Made by a program: the position numbers and the translations under genes. Below the pieces are notes generated by a model. That model worked only from the letters and a program-made list of their open reading frames with translations, searched no databases and was not told the DNA's origin. Shown in pieces: positions 46,165 to 57,993 of a DNA stretch of 64,000 nt. How positions within the stretch are numbered: position 1 is the stretch's first letter; every line of letters starts with the position of its first letter. Source of the DNA: Curtobacterium sp. 9128 (lineage in GTDB: Bacteria > Actinomycetota > Actinomycetes > Actinomycetales > Microbacteriaceae); assembly GCF_007673775.1 (NCBI RefSeq), contig NZ_VEAF01000004.1, forward strand, positions 487,133 through 551,132, written 5' to 3'.

Positions 46165-48741
46165 TCAGTACGCCGAGACCAGCTTCCCGTCGCGCACCTC
46201 GAGGTACTCGTGCACGTCGAACGTGTCCTCCTGGTGCCCGCTGTCCCCGAAGAACGACGTGTAGTCGTACCCGATCACCCCGTCGGACGTGCTCGTCACC
46301 CGGATGCTGCCGGAACCGGACGCCTCGACGGCGAGCTTCGGCATCGTCGTCACCTGGTAGTGGACGGGGCCGTCGGCGTCGTACGGGCCGTACCAGGGGC
46401 AGCCGCTCAGCGCGTCGACGTCGGTCTTCGCGGCGCACGTGGTGATCTGGTCCGTGACGAACGCCTCCGCGTCCTTCGTGAGCTGGTCCGTGGCCTTCGG
46501 GGCGAAGTCGACGTACGGGCTCGCCGAACCGCCGACGGCGACGGTCTTCGTCCCGCCGGTGAAGTACTTCGTCCCGCCCACCTCGACCCGGTAGGTGCCC
46601 GGGTAGGCCATCGACCGGAAGGTGCCGTCCTCGATCTTGCCGACGCGCTCGCCGCCGACCGAGACGGGGGCGCCCTCGAGGGTGTCCGCTGCGGTGATCG
46701 ACACCTCCTGGGCCAGCGGCGTCGTCACGCGCCACTCGTCGTGCACCAGCCAGGTCGTCCCGGTGCGACGGAGTTCGACCTGCCCCGACCGGTTCTTGCC
46801 ACCCTGCCGGTAGCTCACGGTGGCCACCGCGCGGTCGCCGGTCGTCGTGACCCGTCCCACGCGCACGTCGGTCGGACGGTCGGTCGCGCTCTTCAGCACG
46901 GCGGCGTCGAGCATCCGCGCCGCGCCGGACACCTCGCTCATCCGGTCGGCGGTGCCCGCGTCGCCGTGGGCGATCGCGTCGACGTAGCTGCGCACGGTCG
47001 GAGCCGGTCCCCAGACGTTCGTCCGGAGCACGCCGGCCGTCACGGCGCCGGCGATGAGCACGACGACCACGGCCCCGCCGGCGACGAGCGACCGCACCAG
47101 GACCTTCTTCGCACGCGGCGACATCGGCGCGGCCGGGGTCGCCGCACCCGCACCGATGAACGGTGCCGTCGCACCCGGTCCGACGAACGGCCCGGTGCTG
47201 CCGGCCGACGGCGCGGTCCCGTGCGGCGTGCCGTCGGGCACGACGCCGTCGACGCTGCTCCAGGACGCCGGCACGCCGGTCGTCGGCTGGTCGACCGTCC
47301 CGGCCGCAGGCTGCTCGGCAGCGTCGGACACCGGCGCGGCGGCGCCGGACACGGGCCCTGCCACGCCGGACGCCGGCCCGGCAGGGCCGGGCACGGGCCC
47401 GGCCGCACCGGGCACCGGGCCGACCGCGCCGGGCACCGGCCAGCCGGACGCCGCGGGCTGCGGGTCCGCTCCGACGAACCGCGACGTCACGATGAGCACC
47501 CGGGGCGCGACGCGGGGGAGCACCACGGGGGCGAGGTACCGCGCGACCGCCTCGATCGCTGCACCCCAGGCGGCGAACACGACCGGCGTCCAGGGGGCCA
47601 CGCCCATCGACCCCGCGCCGCCGACCGTGCTCGAACCGGTGGCCGAGTACGAGAACACCCCCGTGCCGAGCACGAACACGACGAGTCCGACGAGGAGCCA
47701 CGCCAGCGGGGACACGACCCAGTCGAGCGTCGTCCGGGCACGGTCGTTCCGTCGGACCGCGAGCGCGAACCCGGCGGCGACGGCGGTCACCACGACGAGC
47801 AGGACGACGAGCCACAGCCAGCCGGACGACCCGAACACCGACGCGGTCTGGGCGCCGCTGCCGAACCCGGCGACGCCGATGCCGCCGAGGAAGCCGATCG
47901 ACGCGATCGCGAGGGCGAGGTTCCCGAGCACGAGCGGCAGGGCCGACCCCCACGACGGCTGCACCACGAACGCGATGACGAGCAGTGCGACGACGACGAG
48001 GGCGACGACGACCGCGACCTGGCCCACCGCGACACGCACGGTGCCGAGGAGCCGCCCGGCGAGCACGCGCCCGCCCGTCAGCGCCGACGGCCGGGCGAGG
48101 AACGCGGAGAGCGCGCCGACGGCGAAGGCCCCGAGGACGCTCCCGATCCCGACGGCGTGCACGGCACCGATGGACACCCCGGACGTCGCCGGGAAGCGGA
48201 TCGCGAGCACGAGTGCCGCCAGCGTCGTGCAGGCGGTGAGCACCAGCCCGGTGAGCACCGACGTGACGACGAGCTGCGGCAGCCCGGCGGTGCGGGTCCG
48301 GATGCGGCGGGTGAGCACGACGGCGATCACGACCTGCGCCGCGAGCACCAGCGCCGGCACGACGCCGAGCGAGGCGGAGCCCGCGATGCCGAAGAGCGGG
48401 ACCGACCCGGACAGGTGGAGCCGACCGAAGTCGGCGAGGGCGACGAGCTGCGCGGGGGCACCGAGCAGCACGCTGATGCCCGAGAGCAGGGCCTGCGGAT
48501 CCGGTGCCGGGGTCGCCGAGCCGGTGTCCGGCAGGGACCCGCCGCCGAACGAGGAGTCGGAGCCGCCGACCGCGAGGACCGCGACGGTCAGCAGCAGGGA
48601 CAGGCCCGCGACGACGTAGGCTGCGACCCATGCGCCCAGGCCGGCGACGGCGGCGGCGAGCCAGTCGCGACCGCCGATCGAGCGGAGCAGCCGCCCGAGG
48701 GCGTCGGGTTCTCGTGGCGGGACGGACGGGGTGGTGCTCAC
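46165..48741 (-). CDS. Large multi-pass membrane protein with NTF2-like extracytoplasmic tail
   Basis: An 858-residue protein. About 12 helices lie between residues 25 and 420; a long Pro/Ala/Gly linker with repeated GPVPG/GPASG units follows, then one more helix (about 590) and an extracytoplasmic tail. The tail starts VRSYVDAIAHGDAGTADRMSEV (NTF2-like fold), continues with a PEGA-like VSVGGERVGKIEDGTFRSM and ends with a beta domain containing a Cys pair (TCAAKTDVDALSGC). It may be a cell-wall sensor or scaffold; function unknown. The GTG start is divergent from otsA. Confidence 0.75.
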   Translation of the reverse strand: MSTTPSVPPREPDALGRLLRSIGGRDWLAAAVAGLGAWVAAYVVAGLSLLLTVAVLAVGGSDSSFGGGSLPDTGSATPAPDPQALLSGISVLLGAPAQLVALADFGRLHLSGSVPLFGIAGSASLGVVPALVLAAQVVIAVVLTRRIRTRTAGLPQLVVTSVLTGLVLTACTTLAALVLAIRFPATSGVSIGAVHAVGIGSVLGAFAVGALSAFLARPSALTGGRVLAGRLLGTVRVAVGQVAVVVALVVVALLVIAFVVQPSWGSALPLVLGNLALAIASIGFLGGIGVAGFGSGAQTASVFGSSGWLWLVVLLVVVTAVAAGFALAVRRNDRARTTLDWVVSPLAWLLVGLVVFVLGTGVFSYSATGSSTVGGAGSMGVAPWTPVVFAAWGAAIEAVARYLAPVVLPRVAPRVLIVTSRFVGADPQPAASGWPVPGAVGPVPGAAGPVPGPAGPASGVAGPVSGAAAPVSDAAEQPAAGTVDQPTTGVPASWSSVDGVVPDGTPHGTAPSAGSTGPFVGPGATAPFIGAGAATPAAPMSPRAKKVLVRSLVAGGAVVVVLIAGAVTAGVLRTNVWGPAPTVRSYVDAIAHGDAGTADRMSEVSGAARMLDAAVLKSATDRPTDVRVGRVTTTGDRAVATVSYRQGGKNRSGQVELRRTGTTWLVHDEWRVTTPLAQEVSITAADTLEGAPVSVGGERVGKIEDGTFRSMAYPGTYRVEVGGTKYFTGGTKTVAVGGSASPYVDFAPKATDQLTKDAEAFVTDQITTCAAKTDVDALSGCPWYGPYDADGPVHYQVTTMPKLAVEASGSGSIRVTSTSDGVIGYDYTSFFGDSGHQEDTFDVHEYLEVRDGKLVSAY

Positions 48742-48861
48742 GGCGGGAGTCCTCTCCGGCCGGGCGGTCGTGCGCAGGCCCCTCCCGCGCACCGTGTCCC
48801 CCCGACACGGGATGCAGCGTACCGGAACCGGGGCCGTCGGGACCGCCCGACGGTGCGCTGG

Positions 48862-48874
48862 TACCGTCGGTGCC
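48862..48874 (+). promoter_or_regulatory. Leaderless promoter of otsA
   Basis: TACCGT at 48862-48867, seven bases, then GTG at 48875. Confidence 0.55.
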
Positions 48875-50467
48875 GTGTCAACACCCCGTGGTTCCTCCGC
48901 CAAGTACTCCTTCGTCGTCGCCTCGAACCGTCTGCCCGTCGACCGCGTGGTGGACGAGGACGGCAACGAGGGCTGGCGGCACTCGCCGGGTGGACTGGTC
49001 ACGGCGCTCGAGCCCGTGATGCGCGCGAACGACGGTGCCTGGGTCGGCTGGGTGGGGCAGCCGGACGTCGAGGTCGACCCCTTCGACAACGAGGGCATCC
49101 ACATCGTGCCGGTGCCGCTCAGCACGAGCGAGGTCGAGGAGTACTACGAGGGCTTCAGCAACGACACCCTGTGGCCGCTGTACCACGACGTCATCGAGCA
49201 CCCGAGCTACCACCGCGACTGGTGGAACTCCTACAAGGGCGTGAACCGGCGCTTCGCCGAGCAGATCGCCGCGATCGTCGAGCAGGACGGCATCGTGTGG
49301 GTGCAGGACTACCAGCTCCAGCTCGTGCCGGCCCTGCTCCGCGAGCTCCGTCCCGACCTGACGATCGGCTTCTTCAACCACATCCCCTTCCCGCCGGTCG
49401 GCATCTACGCCCAGCTGCCGTGGCGCGCGCAGATCCTGGACGGCCTGCTCGGCGCCGACGTCATCGGCTTCCAGCGCCACGACGACGCGAGCGACTTCCT
49501 CCGCGCGGTCCGACACATCAAGGGCTACACGACCAAAGGCACGATGATCGACGTCCCGGTGGACGACCCGGACGCACCGCGGAGCCGCAAGGGCATCACG
49601 GTCCGCCACGTCGAGGCCCGGCACTTCCCGATCTCGATCGACGCCGAGAGCTTCGAGGAGATCGCCCGCCGTCCGGAGGTGCAGGAGCGTGCCCGCGAGA
49701 TCCGCGAGGGCCTCGGCAACCCGAAGACGGTGCTGCTCGGCGTCGACCGCCTCGACTACACCAAGGGCATCCGCCACCGGATCAAGGCGTTCGGCGAACT
49801 CGTGCAGGACGGCCGCATCGCGGTCGAGGACGCCACGCTCGTCCAGGTGGCCAGCCCGAGCCGCGAGCGCGTCGACACGTACAAGACCCTGCGTGACGAG
49901 ATCGAGCTGAGCGTCGGACGGCTGAACGGCGACCTCGGCACCATCGGGCACCAGCCGATCTCCTACCTGCACCACGGCTACCCGCGTGAGGAGATGGTGG
50001 CGCTCTACCTGGCCGCGGACATCATGCTCGTGACCGCGCTCCGCGACGGCATGAACCTCGTCGCCAAGGAGTACGTCGCGACCCGGTTCGACAACGACGG
50101 CGTGCTCATCCTGTCCGAGTTCGCCGGCGCCGCCGACGAGCTCAAGCAGGCCGTGATCATCAACCCGCACGACATCGGCGCCCTGAAGGACTCGATCCAG
50201 CGTGCGATCGAGATGCCGGCGCGCGAGCGGTCGACGCGGATGCGCGCGCTCCGCAAGCGGGTGCGGGACAACGACGTGGCGCGCTGGTCGCGCTCGTTCC
50301 TCGAGGCGCTCGACCGGCACGCACCCCGCGCTGCGCGGATCGACCCGTCCGCCACGGACCCGGCGGACCGGCATCGCGAGGCACAGACCGACTCGATGTC
50401 GATCTTCGATCAGGACGCGCAGACCGCGCGTGCCGCCGAGGACACCCGGGAGGCCCGTGATGCGTGA
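48875..50467 (+). CDS. otsA: Alpha,alpha-trehalose-phosphate synthase (UDP-forming)
   Basis: The GT20 enzyme joins UDP- or GDP-glucose to glucose-6-phosphate to give trehalose-6-phosphate. At 530 residues it is slightly longer than usual because of a C-terminal extension. Signature segments are VVASNRLPVDR near the N-terminus, VWVQDYQLQLVPALLRELRP, FFNHIPFPPVGIY, VDRLDYTKGIRHRIKAF and ALRDGMNLVAKEYVA. It overlaps otsB by eight bases. Confidence 0.96.
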   Translation: MSTPRGSSAKYSFVVASNRLPVDRVVDEDGNEGWRHSPGGLVTALEPVMRANDGAWVGWVGQPDVEVDPFDNEGIHIVPVPLSTSEVEEYYEGFSNDTLWPLYHDVIEHPSYHRDWWNSYKGVNRRFAEQIAAIVEQDGIVWVQDYQLQLVPALLRELRPDLTIGFFNHIPFPPVGIYAQLPWRAQILDGLLGADVIGFQRHDDASDFLRAVRHIKGYTTKGTMIDVPVDDPDAPRSRKGITVRHVEARHFPISIDAESFEEIARRPEVQERAREIREGLGNPKTVLLGVDRLDYTKGIRHRIKAFGELVQDGRIAVEDATLVQVASPSRERVDTYKTLRDEIELSVGRLNGDLGTIGHQPISYLHHGYPREEMVALYLAADIMLVTALRDGMNLVAKEYVATRFDNDGVLILSEFAGAADELKQAVIINPHDIGALKDSIQRAIEMPARERSTRMRALRKRVRDNDVARWSRSFLEALDRHAPRAARIDPSATDPADRHREAQTDSMSIFDQDAQTARAAEDTREARDA

Positions 50468-51257
50468 CGACGCGACGCACGTCGACGAGACGGCGACTCC
50501 AGGGCTCGACGAGGCGCTCCAGCGCCTCGCGACCGCCGACACGCTGGTGGTCGCGCTGGACTTCGACGGCACGCTCGCGCCGTTCGCCGACGACCCCGGC
50601 CACGTCGGCGCCCTGCCGGGGAGCTGGGCCGCGGTCCTGACGCTGCAGCGGGCGAAGGGCACCGAGGTCGCCCTCGTGTCCGGTCGCCCGCTCGACTCCC
50701 TCGCGGCGGTCTCGCACGCGCCGGACGGGATGGCGCTGATCGGGTCGCACGGCGTGGAGTGGCGCGTCGACGGTCACGACCAGGACGCCCTGTCGGCGGA
50801 CGAGCAGGAGCGCGTCGCGCGGGTCGGCGCCGCGCTCGACGCCGTGGGGGAGCGGTTCCCCGGCGTCGTCATCGAGCACAAGCCCGCCGGCCACGGCGTG
50901 CACACCCGTCGGGTGAGCGCCGAGGTCGCGGCCGAGGCGAACGCCGCCGCGAGCGCTGCGGCGCACGACGCCGACGCGGACGTGCTCGAGCGCGGCGGCA
51001 AGGACATCCTGGAGTTCGCCGTCCGGCACGTGACCAAGGGCGACGCGATCGACCGGCTGCGCGAACTGCGCGGCGCGGACGCCGTGTTCTTCGCCGGCGA
51101 CGACGTCACCGACGAGGACGCCTTCCGGGTGCTCGGCGACGGTGACGTCGGCGTGAAGGTGGGGGAGGGCGAGACCATGGCCCGCCATCGCGTGGCCGAC
51201 CCGGCGGCCCTCACCGACGTCCTGAAGCAGCTCGCACGGGCGCGGTTTGCTCGGTGA
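50460..51257 (+). CDS. otsB: Trehalose-6-phosphate phosphatase
   Basis: A 265-residue HAD-family phosphatase that releases trehalose from trehalose-6-phosphate. The nucleophile and acid are Asp34 and Asp36 in LDFDGTLAPF, with SGRPL and the late FAGDDVTDEDAF for metal binding. It overlaps otsA by eight bases; GTG 50457 is an equally possible start one codon earlier. With otsA it makes the complete OtsAB pathway for osmoprotection. Confidence 0.95.
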   Translation: MRDDATHVDETATPGLDEALQRLATADTLVVALDFDGTLAPFADDPGHVGALPGSWAAVLTLQRAKGTEVALVSGRPLDSLAAVSHAPDGMALIGSHGVEWRVDGHDQDALSADEQERVARVGAALDAVGERFPGVVIEHKPAGHGVHTRRVSAEVAAEANAAASAAAHDADADVLERGGKDILEFAVRHVTKGDAIDRLRELRGADAVFFAGDDVTDEDAFRVLGDGDVGVKVGEGETMARHRVADPAALTDVLKQLARARFAR

Positions 51258-51399
51258 ATCGCGCCAGCGATTCGCGACGCGCCCCGCAGGAGCCTGCGAC
51301 GGAGGTTGCGTCAAGCGACGCGCTGACGGAGCCGAGCCGCGCCTCCCGTCCGGAACATGCGCATGCATGGAGGTGCACGACTGGTATCCCAATCGGTCC

Positions 51400-51411
51400 T
51401 AGACTCGCTCC
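51400..51411 (+). promoter_or_regulatory. Leaderless promoter of ilvD
   Basis: ACGACT, 17 bases, then TAGACT at 51400-51405 and six bases to the ATG at 51412. The 155-base gap before it also holds a single copy of the palindrome arm (GCGCCTCCCGTCCGG, near 51339). There is no leader peptide, so no attenuator. Confidence 0.6.
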
Positions 51412-53106
51412 ATGCCTGACATCGACGTGAAGCCGCGCAGCCGAGTCGTCACCGACGGGATCGAAGCAACCACCTCGCGTGGCATGCTGCGGGCCGTCGG
51501 GATGGGGGACGAGGACTGGGAGAAGCCGCAGATCGGCATCGCCTCCTCGTGGAACGAGATCACCCCCTGCAACCTGAGCCTCGACCGGCTCGCCCAGGGC
51601 GCCAAGGAGGGCGTCCACGGCGGCGGCGGGTACCCGCTGCAGTTCGGCACCATCTCCGTCTCCGACGGCATCTCGATGGGCCACGAGGGCATGCACTTCT
51701 CCCTCGTCTCGCGTGAGGTCATCGCCGACAGCGTCGAGACCGTCGTCAACGCGGAGCGCCTCGACGGCACCGTGCTGCTCGCCGGCTGCGACAAGTCGCT
51801 CCCCGGGATGCTCATGGCCGCGGCCCGCCTCGACCTCGCCAGCGTCTTCCTCTACGCCGGGTCGGTCATGCCGGGCTACGTCAAGCAGGCGGACGGCACC
51901 ATGAAGGAGGTCACGATCATCGACTCCTTCGAGGGCGTCGGTGCGTGCAAGGCCGGCACCATGAGCGAAGCGGAGCTCAAGGAGATCGAGTGTGCGATCG
52001 TCCCGGGCGAGGGTGCCTGCGGCGGGATGTACACCGCGAACACGATGGCGAGCCTGGCCGAGGCCCTCGGCATGTCGCTGCCGGGATCGGCCGCCCCGCC
52101 GAGCGCCGACCGGCGTCGCGACTACTACGCCCACCGCTCGGGCGAGGCCGTCGTGAACATGCTCCGCCTCGGCATCACCGCGCGCCAGATCCTCACGAAA
52201 GAGGCGTTCGAGAACGCGATCACCGTGCTCATGGCACTCGGTGGGTCGACGAACGCGGTGCTGCACCTGCTGGCGATCGCGCACGAGGCCGAGGTCGAGC
52301 TGGACCTCGACGACTTCAACCGCATCGGCTCGAAGGTCCCGCACCTGGCCGACATGAAGCCCTTCGGCAAGTACGTCATGGTCGACGTCGACCGCAACGG
52401 CGGCATCCCGGTCGTCATGAAGGCGCTGCTCGAGGCCGGTCTGCTGCACGGCGACGTCATGACCGTGACGGGCAAGACCCTCGCCGAGAACCTCGCCGAG
52501 ATCGACCCGCCGGAGCTCGACGGTGAGGTCTTCCGGACCCTCGACAACCCGATCCACGCCACGGGCGGTCTGACCGTCCTGCAGGGGTCCTTCGCCCCCG
52601 AGGGCGCGGTCGTGAAGACCGCCGGCTTCGACGCCGAGGTCTTCGAGGGTCCCGCCCGCGTGTTCGACCGCGAGCGTGCCGCGATGGACGCCCTGACCGA
52701 GGGTCGGATCCAGAAGGGCGACGTGGTGGTCATCCGCTACGAGGGGCCCAAGGGCGGTCCTGGTATGCGCGAGATGCTCGCGATCACCGCCGCCATCAAG
52801 GGTGCTGGCCTCGGCAAGGATGTACTACTCTTGACCGACGGTCGATTCTCAGGCGGCACAACCGGCCTGTGCATCGGCCACATCGCACCGGAGGCAGTGG
52901 ACGCAGGTCCAGTGGCCTTCGTGCGCGATGGCGACCGCATCCGTGTCGACATCGCGGCTCGTTCGCTCGACCTACTGGTCGAGCCGGCTGAGCTGGAAGC
53001 CCGCCGTGCCGGCTGGGCGCCGCTGCCCCCGCGCTACACCCGCGGAGTCCTCGCGAAGTACGCCAAGCTCGTCCAGTCCGCCGCCAAGGGCGCGGTCACG
53101 GGCTAG
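51412..53106 (+). CDS. ilvD: Dihydroxy-acid dehydratase
   Basis: A 564-residue iron-sulfur dehydratase that makes the 2-oxoacid precursors of valine and isoleucine. Cluster cysteines are probably Cys53 (TPCNLSL), Cys126 ([10 protein letters not shown]) and Cys203 ([14 protein letters not shown]), and the C-terminal [17 protein letters not shown] holds the active-site serine. The stretch 52817-52985 uses codons that are rare in the rest of the gene (GTA, CTA, TTG, TCA, ACA). The mRNA appears leaderless. ilvB, ilvN and ilvC follow on the same strand with short gaps. Confidence 0.96.
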   Translation: MPDIDVKPRSRVVTDGIEATTSRGMLRAVGMGDEDWEKPQIGIASSWNEITPCNLSLDRLAQGAKEGVHGGGGYPLQFGTISVSDGISMGHEGMHFSLVSREVIADSVETVVNAERLDGTVLLAGCDKSLPGMLMAAARLDLASVFLYAGSVMPGYVKQADGTMKEVTIIDSFEGVGACKAGTMSEAELKEIECAIVPGEGACGGMYTANTMASLAEALGMSLPGSAAPPSADRRRDYYAHRSGEAVVNMLRLGITARQILTKEAFENAITVLMALGGSTNAVLHLLAIAHEAEVELDLDDFNRIGSKVPHLADMKPFGKYVMVDVDRNGGIPVVMKALLEAGLLHGDVMTVTGKTLAENLAEIDPPELDGEVFRTLDNPIHATGGLTVLQGSFAPEGAVVKTAGFDAEVFEGPARVFDRERAAMDALTEGRIQKGDVVVIRYEGPKGGPGMREMLAITAAIKGAGLGKDVLLLTDGRFSGGTTGLCIGHIAPEAVDAGPVAFVRDGDRIRVDIAARSLDLLVEPAELEARRAGWAPLPPRYTRGVLAKYAKLVQSAAKGAVTG

Positions 53107-53151
53107 CGTTCGACACCCGCCATCGCCACCTCTCCAGGCAAGGAACCCTGC

Positions 53152-54971
53152 ATGCCCACGGAAGCCACACCGCTGTCCGCGGCCACCGGAGCGCGTCGCA
53201 CGCCGGAGGTCCTGACCGGCTCGGGAGCCGTCCTGCGGACGCTCGAGCACCTCGGGATCACCGACGTCTTCGGCCTGCCCGGCGGCGCGATCATCCCGTT
53301 CTACGACGAGCTCATGGCGTCGAAGACCATCCGCCACATCCTGGTCCGCCACGAGCAGGGCGCCGGCCACGCCGCCGAGGGCTACGCGTCCGCATCGGGC
53401 AGGGTCGGGGTCGCGATCGCGACGTCCGGCCCCGGCGCGACGAACCTCGTCACCGCGATCGCCGACGCCTACATGGACTCGGTTCCGTTCATCGCGATCA
53501 CCGGGCAGGTGTTCTCGACCCTGATGGGCACCGACGCCTTCCAGGAGGCCGACATCGTCGGCATCACGATGCCGATCACGAAGCACTCGTTCCTCGTGAC
53601 CGACCCGGCCGAGATCCCGGCCACCATCGCCGCCGCGTACCAGATCGCGACGACGGGGCGCCCGGGGCCGGTGCTCGTCGACATCACGAAGGACGCGCAG
53701 CAGAACTCGGCGCCGTACGTCTGGCCGCCGAAGATCGACCTGCCCGGCTACCGGCCGGTGACGAAGGCGCACGGCAAGCAGATCACCGCCGCCGCGCAGC
53801 TCCTCGCCGAGTCGAGCCGCCCGGTGCTCTACGTCGGTGGCGGGGTCGTCCGCTCCGGCGCGACCGCCGAGCTGCTGGCCTTCGCCGAGGCCACGGGTGC
53901 CCCCGTCGTGACGACCCTGATGGCCCGCGGCGCCTTCCCGGACTCACACCGGCAGCACCTCGGCATGCCCGGCATGCACGGCACCGTCCCGGCGGTCCTC
54001 GGGCTGCAGGAGAGCGACCTCATCATCGCGCTCGGTGCCCGGTTCGACGACCGCGTGACCGGCAAGGTGGACGAGTTCGCACCGGACGCGAAGGTCGTGC
54101 ACGTCGACATCGACCCCGCCGAGATCTCGAAGATCCGCTTCGCCGACGTCCCGATCGTGGGCGACGCCCGCGAGGTGCTCGTCGACCTCACCGACGCGTG
54201 GGCCGGCGTCCCGACCGACCAGCGCGCGTCGACGGCGTCGTGGTGGAGCCGGCTCGAGCAGATCCGCACGGACTTCCCGCTCGGCTTCGCCCCGCCGCAG
54301 GACGGCCTCCTCGCGCCCCAGGCGATCATCGCCCGCATCGGCGAGCTCACCGGCCCGGAGGCGGTCTACGCCTCCGGCGTCGGACAGCACCAGATGTGGT
54401 CGGCACAGTTCATCAAGTACGAGCGTCCGCACGCGTGGCTGAACTCCGGCGGTGCGGGCACGATGGGCTACGCCGTCCCCGCCGCGATGGGCGCGAAGGT
54501 CGCCGAACCGGACCGCGTGGTCTGGGCGATCGACGGCGACGGCTGCTTCCAGATGACGAACCAGGAACTCGCGACCTGCGTCATCAACGACATCCCGATC
54601 AAGGTCGCGATCATCAACAACTCCTCGCTCGGCATGGTGCGGCAGTGGCAGACGCTGTTCTACGACGGCCGGCACTCCTTCACCGACCTCGAGACGGGGC
54701 ACCAGTCGCGCCGGGTGCCGGACTTCGTCAAGCTCGCCGACGCGTACGGTGCCCTCGGCATCCGCGTCGAGAAGGAGGACGAGGTCGACGCCGCGATCGA
54801 ACTCGCCCTCGCGACGAACGACCGGCCCGTCGTCATCGACTTCGTGGTCAGCCGCGACTCGATGGTGTGGCCGATGGTGCCGCAGGGCGTGGGCAACTCG
54901 TCCGTGCAGTACGCCCGCGAACACGCCCCGAGCTGGGACGCCGAGGACGCCGACCTGACGGGAGACCCCGC

Positions 54972-54975
<4 letters not shown>
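53152..54975 (+). CDS. ilvB: Acetolactate synthase large subunit
   Basis: The 607-residue ThDP-dependent enzyme condenses pyruvate to acetolactate or with 2-oxobutyrate to acetohydroxybutyrate. The catalytic Glu is in [16 protein letters not shown], and the ThDP motif is GDG followed by about 30 residues to NNSSLG ([31 protein letters not shown]). It starts with a short Ala/Thr-rich leader. It overlaps ilvN by four bases, keeping subunit supply balanced. Confidence 0.97.
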
Positions 54976-56541
<1,566 letters not shown>

Positions 56542-56564
56542 TCTTCCCGAGACCACTCGACGAC

Positions 56565-56598
56565 GAGGCGGCGGTGCGGACCCCCGTGCCGCCGCCTC
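56565..56598 (+). terminator. Terminator after ilvC
   Basis: GAGGCGGCGG pairs perfectly with CCGCCGCCTC around a 14-base loop, 24 bases after the ilvC stop. The remaining 150 bases to mtlD hold only a -10-like element. Confidence 0.7.
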
Positions 56599-56742
56599 TC
56601 GATGTGACCCGAACCTCATGCAGCAGCTCTTCAGCACCCCCGACGCCGTGAACCGGCGTCTCCGCGGCGACGCGCCGCGCGCTCCCCGGCAGACGTCGCC
56701 CGTGCGGCCTGCGCGGTGGCAGGACCGGACCGAACGACGTGG

Positions 56743-56754
56743 GATGATCGACGG
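56743..56754 (+). promoter_or_regulatory. Probable leaderless promoter of the mannitol-1-phosphate dehydrogenase-like gene
   Basis: GATGAT at 56743-56748, six bases, then ATG at 56755. Confidence 0.4.
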
Positions 56755-57945
56755 ATGGCGGTGACGAAGCGAGCGGTCCACATCGGCGCCGGCAAGATCG
56801 GGCGCGGGTTCGTGGGCCAGTTCCTCGTGGCCAGCGGGTACGAGCTCACCTTCGTCGACGTCGACGAACGTGTCGTGCGCGCCCTCAACGAGAGCGGCCG
56901 TTTCGTCGTGCACGAGGTCGGCGAGATGCCCGTCGAGCACCTCGTCCACGGGTTCCGCGCGCTGAACAGCAAGACCGAGCGTGACGCGGTCGTCCGTGCC
57001 ATCGCCGACGCCGACGTCGTCACCACGGCGGTCGGCGCCAGGACGCTGCCGCTCGTGGCGCCGGTGATCGCCGAGGGGCTCGCCGCCCGCTCGCTCGACC
57101 GCGGCGACGTCACGATCGTCGCCTGCGAGAACGCCCTCAACGCGACCGACTCGCTGCACGCGAGCATCCGCCGTGCACCGATCCTCGAGGACCGGGACAT
57201 CGCCGCGGTGTTCGCGAACTGCGCGATCGACCGCATCGTCCCCGACCAGTCCGGCGTCCTCGGCCAGTCCGGCGGCCTCGACGTCGTACTCGAGCCCTTC
57301 TACGAGTGGGTCATCGAGCGCACGCCCTTCGCCACGTCCGACTCCGAGCCGCCGGAGATCGACGGCGTGACGTGGGTCGACGACCTGCAGCCGTTCGTCG
57401 AGCGGAAGCTCTACACCGTGAACACCGCCCACGCGACCGCGGCGTACCACGGCTTCGTGCGGGGCATCCGGCTCATCCGCGAGGCCCTCGAGGACACCGC
57501 CGTCCGCGCCGAGGTGGACGGCGTCCTCGCGGAGACCACCGCGCTCCTCATCGCCAAGCACGGCTTCGACCCCGCGGAGCACGCGCGGTACGTCGCCGCG
57601 AACCTCTCCCGGATCGCCAACCCGCACCTGCCGGACACCACGGCGCGTGTCGGACGGAACCCGCTGCGCAAGCTCGGGCGTCGCGAGCGCTTCGTCGGGC
57701 CGGCCGCCCAGCTCGCCGAGCGCGGCTTGCCGGTCGAACACCTCGTCGGTGCGGTCCGTGTCGCCCTGGCGTTCGACGACCAGGACGACCCGGAGTCGAT
57801 CGAGCTGCACGCCCTGCTGCGGTCCGGTGCCACGGCCCACGCGCTCACCGAGATCCTCACCGGCCTGATGGAGAGCCACCCGCTCTTCCCGGCCGTCCGC
57901 GACGTCGTGGCCGAGGTCCTCGAGTCCGAGGCCGCCGACGTCTGA
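56755..57945 (+). CDS. mtlD: Mannitol-1-phosphate 5-dehydrogenase-like protein
   Basis: A 396-residue polyol dehydrogenase. The NAD-binding HIGAGKIGRGFVGQFL is at 9-24, and the C-terminal domain has KLYTVNTAHATAAYHG, which carries the catalytic Lys and His of the family (K-x5-NxxH). It would interconvert mannitol-1-phosphate and fructose-6-phosphate. No mannitol PTS gene is adjacent, so its source of substrate is unclear; a related activity is possible. Confidence 0.85.
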   Translation: MAVTKRAVHIGAGKIGRGFVGQFLVASGYELTFVDVDERVVRALNESGRFVVHEVGEMPVEHLVHGFRALNSKTERDAVVRAIADADVVTTAVGARTLPLVAPVIAEGLAARSLDRGDVTIVACENALNATDSLHASIRRAPILEDRDIAAVFANCAIDRIVPDQSGVLGQSGGLDVVLEPFYEWVIERTPFATSDSEPPEIDGVTWVDDLQPFVERKLYTVNTAHATAAYHGFVRGIRLIREALEDTAVRAEVDGVLAETTALLIAKHGFDPAEHARYVAANLSRIANPHLPDTTARVGRNPLRKLGRRERFVGPAAQLAERGLPVEHLVGAVRVALAFDDQDDPESIELHALLRSGATAHALTEILTGLMESHPLFPAVRDVVAEVLESEAADV

Positions 57946-57980
57946 GCGTCGGACCAGGTCGGTGGCCCCGTCCCGCCCGG

Positions 57981-57993
57981 TAGAATCGACGGC
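57981..57993 (+). promoter_or_regulatory. Leaderless promoter of the membrane protein pair
   Basis: TAGAAT at 57981-57986, seven bases, then ATG at 57994. Confidence 0.6.

Noticed and set aside
51258..51411. Leader peptide or attenuator ahead of ilvD
   Set aside because: No short frame rich in Leu/Ile/Val codons, and the transcript appears to be leaderless.
56618..56764. A 48-codon open frame (MQQLFSTPDAV start) between ilvC and the mannitol dehydrogenase gene
   Set aside because: No ribosome binding site or -10 element fits it, it overlaps the next gene's start, and its composition looks like non-coding high-GC sequence.
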